Shown here in pieces: positions 30,879 to 36,899 of a DNA stretch of 64,000 nucleotides. The stretch is from JAFAYN01 sp963733105. Its GTDB lineage: Bacteria > Gemmatimonadota > Gemmatimonadetes > Longimicrobiales > Longimicrobiaceae. Made by a program: the position numbers and the translations under genes. Each line of letters begins with the position of its first letter. Within the stretch, counting starts at the first letter, position 1. The notes below the pieces were generated by a model, which saw only the letters and a program-made list of their open reading frames with translations, ran no database searches and was not told the origin of the DNA. The stretch lies in the NCBI GenBank assembly GCA_963733105.1, contig CAVTCB010000005.1, positions 124,001 to 188,000 on the forward strand, given 5' to 3'.

Positions 30879-31409
30879 ATGAACGCACCCGTACGCTCCC
30901 GCCGTCCCCGCGCCGCCGCGGAGACGGCCGTCGAAGCCCCCGTCGAGGAGGCGCCCGCGGACCCGCCCGTCGCGGAAGCCGTCCCGCTCCGGAAGCGCGC
31001 GCGCAAGGCGCCCGCCGCGGAGAAGGAGCCCGCGGCTCCGGCGCCGGAGCCCGTCGCGGAGGAGCCGAAGCCCGCCGTCCGCCCGAAGCGCGCGCGGAGC
31101 GCCAAGCCGGCCGCCGTGGAGGAGGCGCCCGCCGCGCCCGCGCCGGCCCCGGAGCCCGTGGAAGCCCCGGCCGCGCCCGCCGCGAGGAAGCGCGCGCCGC
31201 GGGTCCGCGCCCCGGAGCCGGCCGCCGCCGCGCGGGACCCGGAGGAGTGGCTGGAGGCCGCCCGCACTCTGTTCGCGGAGGGGACGCAGGCGCTGAAGGA
31301 GATCGAGAGGACCACGCTCCCCTTCGCCCGCGGCCCCTGGACCGAGCTGCGGGAGAAGTCCGCGGAGATCCTGGCCTGCCTCCAGGGCGGGACGCGTCCC
31401 CGGCAGTAG
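30879..31409 (+). CDS. Ala/Pro/Glu-rich low-complexity protein
   Basis: 176 residues from ATG 30879, which has AAGGA 10 nt upstream. The frame is open back to the junction, so a longer protein cut by the junction is also possible. The first ~115 residues are a disordered run of Ala, Pro, Glu, Lys and Arg with repeated RKRA/KRAR basic patches; the last ~55 form a possible helix pair (DPEEWLEAARTLFAEGTQAL, ERTTLPFARGPWTELREK). The basic tail-plus-helix layout recalls histone-H1-like or phasin-like proteins, but I cannot assign a family. A strong hairpin terminator follows at 31434. Confidence 0.55.
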   Translation: MNAPVRSRRPRAAAETAVEAPVEEAPADPPVAEAVPLRKRARKAPAAEKEPAAPAPEPVAEEPKPAVRPKRARSAKPAAVEEAPAAPAPAPEPVEAPAAPAARKRAPRVRAPEPAAAARDPEEWLEAARTLFAEGTQALKEIERTTLPFARGPWTELREKSAEILACLQGGTRPRQ

Positions 31410-31433
31410 GCGCCGGGGCGGGCGCGACGACAC

Positions 31434-31463
31434 GACGGGCCGGAGCCGACGCTCCGGCCCGTC
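31434..31463. terminator. Terminator hairpin
   Basis: A perfect 13-bp stem (GACGGGCCGGAGC / GCTCCGGCCCGTC) closes a CGAC loop 25 nt past the preceding stop. There is little T-run; it probably terminates or insulates before modA. Confidence 0.6.
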
Positions 31464-31540
31464 GCCGTTCGTGGCGGGGCGCGGACGGCCGCGATAGATT
31501 GCGCGCGCCCACCCACCGGCCCTCCCGACGCAAGGCGACG

Positions 31541-32332
31541 ATGCGGCGCACCCTCCGGCGGCTCACCCTGGCGCTCCTGTGCGGGATGGCCGCGCCCGGG
31601 TGCTCCGCGGGCGCGGCCCCGCCCGCGGAGCCCGTCCGGCTCACCGTCTCCGCCGCCGCGTCGCTCCGGGAGGCGATGATCGAGCTGGCCGACTCGTTCC
31701 GCGCGCGCACCCCCGGCGTGGAGGTGCGCCTGAACTTCGGGGCCTCCGGCGCGCTCCGGCAGCAGATCGAGCAGGGGGCGGAGGTGGACCTGTTCGTTTC
31801 CGCCGCGGAGAAGCCGATGGACGCGCTGGCGGCGGGCGGGCGGATCGACCCCGCGACGCGCGGCGTGCTCGCCGGGAACGAGCTGGTGCTGGTGGTCCCC
31901 GCGGCGGCGGACTCGCCCGTGCGCGCCCTGGCGGAGCTGGCCACCCCGCGGGTGCGGCGCGTGGCCCTGGGCGCGCCGGCTTCCGTGCCTGCGGGGGAGT
32001 ACGCGGAAGCGGCGCTCCGCTCGCTGGGGCTGGCGGAGGCGGTGGCGGGGAAGACCGTGTACGCGCAGAACGTCCGGCAGGTGCTCGCCTACGTGGAATC
32101 CGGCAACGTGGACGCCGGGATCGTCTACCGCACCGACGCCGCCGTCTCCGCCCGCGTCCGCGTGGTCGCCGCGGTCCCGCCGGAGTCGCATCCGCCCGTC
32201 ACCTACCCGCTGGCGGTGGTGCGGGCCACCCGCCACCCCCGCGAGGCCCGCGCCCTCGCCGCCTTTCTCCTCGGCCCGGGGGCGGCGCCCGTCCTCCGGC
32301 GCCGCGGCTTCCAGGTCCCGCTCCGCCCGTGA
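31541..32332 (+). CDS. modA: Molybdate ABC transporter, substrate-binding lipoprotein
   Basis: 263 residues. A signal with lipobox (LALLCGMAAPGC) predicts a lipid-anchored binding protein. The mature part has the ModA pattern: LTVSAAASLREAMIEL, LNFGASGALRQQIEQGA, DLFVSAAEKPMDAL, and the late VESGNVDAGIVYRTDA, whose Ser, Val and Tyr residues contact molybdate in this family. It captures molybdate outside the membrane and delivers it to ModB. ATG 31541 has AAGG 6 nt upstream; TAGATT at 31495-31500 is a possible -7 element. The stop overlaps the modB start by GTGA. It supplies Mo for enzymes such as the FdhF-like oxidoreductase at 42.7 kb. Confidence 0.93.
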   Translation: MRRTLRRLTLALLCGMAAPGCSAGAAPPAEPVRLTVSAAASLREAMIELADSFRARTPGVEVRLNFGASGALRQQIEQGAEVDLFVSAAEKPMDALAAGGRIDPATRGVLAGNELVLVVPAAADSPVRALAELATPRVRRVALGAPASVPAGEYAEAALRSLGLAEAVAGKTVYAQNVRQVLAYVESGNVDAGIVYRTDAAVSARVRVVAAVPPESHPPVTYPLAVVRATRHPREARALAAFLLGPGAAPVLRRRGFQVPLRP

Positions 32333-33006
32333 CGCTCGACTGGCACCCCCTCCTCCTCTCCCTCCGCGTCGCCGCCACCGCCCTGCTGGTGGTGGCCGTG
32401 GCGGGGACGCTCGCCGCGCGGGCCATGACCCGCCGCGACTTCCCCGGCAAGGACGTGCTGGACGGGCTCCTGGTCCTCCCCCTGGTGCTCCCCCCGGTGG
32501 TCACCGGCTTCCTCCTCCTGCTCCTGCTGGGGCGCAACGGGCCGCTGGGAGACCTCCGGCTCCTCTTCACCCTGCACGCCGCCACCCTCGCCGCCGCGGT
32601 GGTCTCCTTCCCCCTGATGTACATGAGCGCCAAGGCCGCCTTCCAGGGCGTGGACCGCCGGCTGGAGGACGCCGCGCGCACCCTCGGGGCGGGGGAGGCG
32701 CGCGTCTTCCTCGCCGTCACCCTCCCGCTGGCCTGGCCGGGGCTGGTGGCGGGGACCACGCTCGCGTTCGCGCGCTCGCTGGGGGAGTTCGGGGCCACGG
32801 TGATGGTCGCGGGGAACATCCCGGGGGAGACCACCACCGTCCCGCTCGCCATCTTCTTCGCCGCCGACGCGGGGGAGATGCGCACGGCGGGGCTCTACGC
32901 CGTGCTGATCTCGCTGGCGTGCATGGCGCTGGTGGTGGGGCTGAACGCGTGGACGCGGCGGCGCACGCCGGAGTGGCGGCGGGGAAGGGCGGGGCGGCGT
33001 GCTTGA
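32329..33006 (+). CDS. modB: Molybdate ABC transporter permease
   Basis: 225 residues, GTG start in a GTGA overlap with modA. Five or six transmembrane segments with the binding-protein-dependent transport (EAA) loop LEDAARTLGAGEARVFLAVT...P. PLVLPPVVTGFLLLLLLGRN and ARSLGEFGATVMVAGNIPGE are the characteristic ModB motifs. It forms the membrane channel of the molybdate importer. Its end overlaps the modC start by 8 bp, so all three genes are translationally coupled. Confidence 0.93.
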   Translation: MTLDWHPLLLSLRVAATALLVVAVAGTLAARAMTRRDFPGKDVLDGLLVLPLVLPPVVTGFLLLLLLGRNGPLGDLRLLFTLHAATLAAAVVSFPLMYMSAKAAFQGVDRRLEDAARTLGAGEARVFLAVTLPLAWPGLVAGTTLAFARSLGEFGATVMVAGNIPGETTTVPLAIFFAADAGEMRTAGLYAVLISLACMALVVGLNAWTRRRTPEWRRGRAGRRA

Positions 33007-33661
33007 GGTGCGGGCGCGGAAGCGCCTCCCCGACTTCGTCCTGGAGGTGGACTTCGCCGTCCGGGACGAGATCCTGGTCCTCTTCGGCCCCTCGGGCGCC
33101 GGGAAGACCATGACGCTCCGCCTGGTCGCGGGGCTGGAGCGCCCCGACGCCGGCGAGGTGGTGCTGAACGGGCGGACGCTGGTGTCCCGCGAGCGCCGCG
33201 TGTGGGTGCCCCCGCGGGGGCGGCGCTGCGGCTTCGTGTTCCAGGACTCCGCCCTGTTCCCGCACCTGGACGTCACCCGCAACGTGCTCTTCGGCGCCCG
33301 CACCGACGGCGAGGAGGCGCGCGAGCGGCTGGAGCGCCTCCTCGGCCGCTTCCGCATCGGCCACCTGGCCCGGCGCTACCCCTCCGAGCTCTCCGGCGGA
33401 GAGGTGCAGCGCGTGGCGCTGGCCCGCGCGCTCATGGCCGATCCCGACGTCCTCCTCCTCGACGAGCCCTTCACCTCGCTGGACCTGGAGACGCGCCGCG
33501 CCGTGCAGGACGAGGTGGTAGCCGCCCACGGCACCTGGCGCATCCCCTTCGTCTTCGTCACCCACGACCGCGAGGAAGCCGAGCGCCTGGGCGACCGCAT
33601 GGTCTTCCTCCGCGACGGAAAGCAGGAGGACTCTTCACAAAACCCAACGCTGGGTTTATAA
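32999..33661 (+). CDS. modC: Molybdate ABC transporter ATPase, shortened
   Basis: 220 residues from GTG 32999. ABC ATPase motifs: Walker A FGPSGAGKT, Q-loop FVFQDSALFPHL, signature ELSGGEVQRVALARAL, Walker B DVLLLDEPFTSLD, and H-loop VTHDREEA. It drives molybdate import. The usual C-terminal Mop/TOBE molybdate-sensing domain (~120 residues) is absent. The last ~10 residues (EDSSQNPTLGL) do not look like the family and lie on the operator and start of the DUF4160 gene. The stop TAA shares its last A with the next ATG. The 3' end may have been replaced by insertion of that module (inference). Confidence 0.88.
   Translation: MLEVRARKRLPDFVLEVDFAVRDEILVLFGPSGAGKTMTLRLVAGLERPDAGEVVLNGRTLVSRERRVWVPPRGRRCGFVFQDSALFPHLDVTRNVLFGARTDGEEARERLERLLGRFRIGHLARRYPSELSGGEVQRVALARALMADPDVLLLDEPFTSLDLETRRAVQDEVVAAHGTWRIPFVFVTHDREEAERLGDRMVFLRDGKQEDSSQNPTLGL
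33640..33657. promoter_or_regulatory. Palindromic operator at the DUF4160 start
   Basis: AAACCCA-ACGC-TGGGTTT, a perfect 7-4-7 inverted repeat ending 3 bp before the DUF4160 ATG, with a TATAAT sequence at 33657-33662 overlapping the start codon. It is unusually A/T-rich for this genome half. It suits autoregulation of a small two-gene module. Confidence 0.55.
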
Positions 33662-33903
33662 TGCCTACAGTCCATCGGGAAGGCGGCTTCGCCTTCAAGA
33701 TCTACGTGGACGACCATCCGCCGCCGCACGTCCACGTCTGGTACGCGGGCGAGAAGGCGAAGGTGAGGATCGGAACGGAGGACAATCCCTCCCGGATCTA
33801 CGAGGCAGGGTCCATGCGTCCTCCGAACCTGCTGCGAGCAGTCCGAATCGTGGATGGGTACTGGAGGGAGCTACTCGACAGGTGGGAGGAGATCCATGGC
33901 TAG
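33661..33903 (+). CDS. DUF4160 protein
   Basis: 80 residues beginning MPTVHREGGFAFKIYVDDHP, the standard DUF4160 opening, with the PPPHVHVWYAGEKAKVRI core. The family is small and usually paired with DUF2442; a toxin-antitoxin-like role has been suggested, but its activity is not established. ATG 33661 is shared with the modC stop (TAATG), and the next gene starts 8 bp before this one ends, so the pair is co-translated. The operator-like palindrome lies directly upstream. Confidence 0.85.
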   Translation: MPTVHREGGFAFKIYVDDHPPPHVHVWYAGEKAKVRIGTEDNPSRIYEAGSMRPPNLLRAVRIVDGYWRELLDRWEEIHG

Positions 33904-34372
33904 GAGGCGTCTGACGGACGAGGAGATCCTCGCGGACTACGCCGCGGCGAGGGAGCGGGGGCGCCTGGCGGACGCGGTGGAGCCGCGGGCCGCCTCCGCG
34001 CGCTACGACGAGCGCGCGAACCGCATCGTCGTGGAGCTCACCAACGGATGCGTCTTCGGCTTTCCGCCGTCGCTCACGAAGCGGCTGGAAGGCGGAACTC
34101 CGGAGCAGCTCGCGGAGGTGGAGGTGGACCCCGGCGGGGAGGGGCTGCACTGGGAGGCGCTGGACGAGGACGTCTCGCTCCCGGGGCTGATGCTGCGGGC
34201 GCTCAACGTCCGCGCGTGGGCCGCCAAGTACATGGGCCAGGCCACCAGCGAGGCCAAGACCGCCGCCGCCCGCGCCAACGGCCTCAAGGGCGGCCGCCCC
34301 CGCAAGCGCCCCACCGCCGTGCGCGAGAAGCCGGACCCGGACGCGGAATACCCGAAGAAGCCCGGGGGCTGA
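33896..34372 (+). CDS. DUF2442 protein with GGRPRK tail
   Basis: 158 residues. The DUF2442 core spans about 35-95 (ASARYDERANRIVVELTNGC, FGFPPSLTKRLEG, LHWEALDEDVSLPGLML). The C-terminal ARANGLKGGRPRKRP is an AT-hook-like basic tail common on small regulators and antitoxins, so this protein may bind the operator at 33640. It overlaps DUF4160 by 8 bp. The pair DUF4160-DUF2442 recurs in many genomes as a mobile module; toxin/antitoxin polarity cannot be told from sequence. Confidence 0.82.
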   Translation: MARRRLTDEEILADYAAARERGRLADAVEPRAASARYDERANRIVVELTNGCVFGFPPSLTKRLEGGTPEQLAEVEVDPGGEGLHWEALDEDVSLPGLMLRALNVRAWAAKYMGQATSEAKTAAARANGLKGGRPRKRPTAVREKPDPDAEYPKKPGG

Positions 34373-34376
34373 CGCC

Positions 34377-35276
34377 TCACCCCAGCACCGTCAGCCTCCC
34401 CGGGAGAAGCTCGATCTCCACCTCGCCGGCCGCCTCCGCGACGATCTCCCCGTCCGCGTGCACCGGGAGCGGGTCGGGGCTGGTGACGCGCACGCGCCGC
34501 GCCTGCAGCATCCGCACGCCGGGGCGCCCCACGTGCGTCCCGCGCATCACCCGCGGGAGGAAGCCCAGCACCTCCGCCACGCCCATGGCGTCGGCCACGC
34601 ACACGTCCAGGGTCCCGTCGTCGATCCGCGCTCCCGGGCAGATCCAGAAGCCACCCCCGTGGCACCCGCCGTTCGCCACGGTCACCAGCGTCAGGGGGCG
34701 GTCCGCCACCTCCACGCCGTCCAGCTCCACCCGCATCCGCGGGGGGCGGAAGGCGCGGAGCACCCGCGCCAGCGCCACCAGGTAGATGGCGAGCCCGCGC
34801 GCCCAGCGCACCTTCCCCGCCTCGATCCCCACGCGCGCGTCCAGCCCGATCCCCACCCCGTTGGTGAAGAAGCGGTCCCCCACCCGCCCCGCGTCCACCC
34901 GCCGCGTCCCCCCGGACAGGAGGCGCCGCGTGGCCGCCGCCGCGTCGGCCGGGGCGCCCACCAGCTTGGCGAAGTCGTTCCCGCTCCCCACCGGGACGAT
35001 CCCCAGCGGGACCGTGGGCTCCCCCTCCGAGGCGCGGAGCAGCCCGTTCGCCACCTCGTGCACGGTGCCGTCCCCGCCGGCCGCCACCACCGCCGGCCAG
35101 CCCGCGCGCGCGGCCGCCTCCGCCAGCTCCACGGCGTGCCCGGGCGCGCGGGTCTCCACCAGCTCGTGGGGGACGCCGGCGGCGTCGAGCACGCCCCGTA
35201 TGGCGCGCCCCGCGCGCGCGGCGGCGCCGCGGCCCGCCGCGGGGTTGAGGATCACGTAGAGACGCGAGGGAGTCAC
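34377..35276 (-). CDS. Diacylglycerol/lipid kinase family protein
   Basis: 299 residues. The DAGK catalytic domain starts with RLYVILNPAAGRG and has the nucleotide-binding AAGGDGTVHEVANGLL, then LGIVPVGSGNDFAKLVG, both diagnostic of the DgkB/YegS family. The C-terminal beta-rich half ends with LPVHADGEIVAEAAGEVEIE, the family's DGE motif. It phosphorylates diacylglycerol or a related lipid at the membrane using ATP. Convergent with the DUF2442 gene, only 4 bp apart. The start ATG at 35276 lacks an obvious ribosome-binding site. Confidence 0.9.
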   Translation of the reverse strand: MTPSRLYVILNPAAGRGAAARAGRAIRGVLDAAGVPHELVETRAPGHAVELAEAAARAGWPAVVAAGGDGTVHEVANGLLRASEGEPTVPLGIVPVGSGNDFAKLVGAPADAAAATRRLLSGGTRRVDAGRVGDRFFTNGVGIGLDARVGIEAGKVRWARGLAIYLVALARVLRAFRPPRMRVELDGVEVADRPLTLVTVANGGCHGGGFWICPGARIDDGTLDVCVADAMGVAEVLGFLPRVMRGTHVGRPGVRMLQARRVRVTSPDPLPVHADGEIVAEAAGEVEIELLPGRLTVLG

Positions 35277-35345
35277 CGGGAGGACGGGTCGGAGGGGCGA
35301 GGAGGGTCCGCGGCATTCTACGCCGGCGCGGCCCGGCGGACAACG

Positions 35346-35391
35346 AGGGAGGGAAAAGAGAACGGCCGGGGCTCGCGAGAGCCCCGGCCGT
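35346..35391 (-). terminator. Rho-independent terminator of the subtilase gene
   Basis: ACGGCCGGGGCTC and GAGCCCCGGCCGT form a 13-bp perfect stem around GCGA at 35362-35391. On the minus strand it is followed by TCTCTTTTCCCTCCC. It stands 24 nt past the protease stop. Confidence 0.8.
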
Positions 35392-35414
35392 CCGTCACTG
35401 TACCTCGACCGGTG

Positions 35415-36536
35415 TTACCGGCTGATGATCGGGTCCGGCACGGCGTCCTTGTCGCCGCAGACGACGCCGCTGGTGCGCGGCGCGCCGAGGAGCATGACGC
35501 CGGCCGCGTGCGGGGCGGCCATGGAGGTGCCGCTCATGGTGGTGGTGCCGCCGCCCTTGCGGGTGGAGAGGACGCTCGAGCCCGGGGCCGCGAAGTCCAC
35601 GCCCAGCCCGTAGTTGGAGAAGGACGAGAGGCAGCCGTTGCTGGCGATGGACGAGATGGTGAAGACGTTGTTCGCGTTCAGGCGGGCCGGCGTCTCCAGG
35701 CTCGCGTCGATGCTGGCATTGCCGGCCGCGATGGTGAACTTGATGCCGCGCGCGGCGGCGTCGCGGATGGCGTTCTCCAGGGTGACGTTGGAGCCGCTTC
35801 CGCCCACGCTCATGTTGGCCACGTCGCCGCTGGCCGCGTTGGCCGCCACGAAGTTCACGCCGTTGACCACGCCCTCCCAGGAGCCGCTCCCGCTGTTGCC
35901 GAGCACGCGGACCGAGCAGAGGTACGCGTTGGCCGCCACGCCCACCACGTCGATGGTGTTGTTCTTGGCGCCGATGGTGCCGGCCACGTGCGTGCCGTGC
36001 CCGTTGCCGTCGGCCGGGCTGGACCCGGCGAAGTAGGCGTGGCAGGCGCGGCTGGTGTTCAGGTCCGCGTGGGCCAGGTCGATCCCGGAGTCGATGACCC
36101 AGGCCGTCTTCCCGGTGCCGTCACCGGCGCCGCCCACCTTGGCGATCCCCCAGGGCACGCTCTGCCCGCTGCCGCCGCCGCCGCCCGGACGGGCCCTGCC
36201 CTCCACCGGGAGGGCCAGCGAGACCGGGCCGTCCTTCTCCACCAGCGCCACGCGCGGGTCGTTGCGGACCTCGTCGAGCCGGTTGGCCGGGATCACGGCC
36301 GAGAAGCCCTTCGCCGCGTGCTGGCGGACGTAGCGCAGCATGAAGCCGCGGGCACGCGAGATGTCCTGCGCCGCGCTCTGCACGTCCACGCCGTCCTTGA
36401 AGGACACCAGGTAGATGGGGGCGTTCTCGGAGCGATTGGCGAGTGCCTCGGTCTCGGGGCTCAGGGTCGCGGCCTGGTCGCAGGCGGCGAGGCCGAGCGC
36501 GGCGACCACGGCCGCGAAGGGGATGCTACGGCGCAT
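35415..36536 (-). CDS. Subtilisin-like (S8) protease lipoprotein
   Basis: 373 residues from ATG 36536, which has AAGGAG at good spacing; the frame is open farther upstream but without coding character. Lipoprotein signal RRSIPFAAVVAALGLAAC; inhibitor_I9 propeptide about 40-115 (PIYLVSFKDGVDVQ, ...DPRVALVEKDG). The catalytic domain has the triad Asp in AWVIDSGIDLAHADL, His in GNGHGTHVAGTIG and Ser in SGTSMAAPHAAG, plus the oxyanion Asn in FTIAAGNASI. It is of the proteinase-K type. It would be autoprocessed and secreted or surface-held. No clear partner genes; own terminator. Confidence 0.93.
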   Translation of the reverse strand: MRRSIPFAAVVAALGLAACDQAATLSPETEALANRSENAPIYLVSFKDGVDVQSAAQDISRARGFMLRYVRQHAAKGFSAVIPANRLDEVRNDPRVALVEKDGPVSLALPVEGRARPGGGGGSGQSVPWGIAKVGGAGDGTGKTAWVIDSGIDLAHADLNTSRACHAYFAGSSPADGNGHGTHVAGTIGAKNNTIDVVGVAANAYLCSVRVLGNSGSGSWEGVVNGVNFVAANAASGDVANMSVGGSGSNVTLENAIRDAAARGIKFTIAAGNASIDASLETPARLNANNVFTISSIASNGCLSSFSNYGLGVDFAAPGSSVLSTRKGGGTTTMSGTSMAAPHAAGVMLLGAPRTSGVVCGDKDAVPDPIISR

Positions 36537-36825
36537 GTACAGCTCCTTGGATGAGGAGAGCGGGTGAGGACAACGGGCGGCCATCCCGGCCGTTCCGACG
36601 CGGGTACTGAAAGCAACATCGGGTCCGGCGGGTGCCGAAAACCGCAACACGTTGTGGGTAGTGGCTTTGGGTGAAAAACAGGGGCGGTCCTGGCCTGCTG
36701 GTGGTGCACCAGAATGGTGCGGTGATTGAACGGTGCGAAACGGAATCGAGCGCCAACTTTGTGCAGTTACCTGGCGCGGGATGGACCGCACGGGCTTCCG
36801 CGCGGGTACACCGGGGGTCCTGCGC

Positions 36826-36854
36826 TTTGCCGGACCGCGAGCGCAGGCTAACTT
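36826..36854 (+). promoter_or_regulatory. Bacteroidetes-type promoter of the mprF operon
   Basis: TTTG at 36826-36829, 19-bp spacer, TAACTT at 36849-36854. This matches the -33/-7 pattern TTTG-N19..21-TAnnTTTG known from Bacteroidetes. Transcription would start near 36861, at or beside the ATG of the short upstream frame. Confidence 0.5.
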
Positions 36855-36860
36855 GGCGCC

Positions 36861-36899
36861 ATGATCGTCCAGCCACGAACCGAACCGTCCCGTCCTTGA
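36861..36899 (+). CDS. Possible 12-codon leader peptide before mprF
   Basis: ATG 36861 to TGA 36897-36899 reads MIVQPRTEPSRP. Its TGA overlaps the TTG proposed as the mprF start, so translation could be coupled. With the promoter placing +1 near 36861 it would be leaderless. Short size makes it speculative. Confidence 0.3.
   Translation: MIVQPRTEPSRP

Noticed and set aside
30486..31409. Continuous frame from the second giant into the Ala/Pro-rich gene, suggesting a fusion protein
   Set aside because: The frame at the join is already shifted relative to the giant's coding frame, and homology ends at 30,722; the continuity is by chance.
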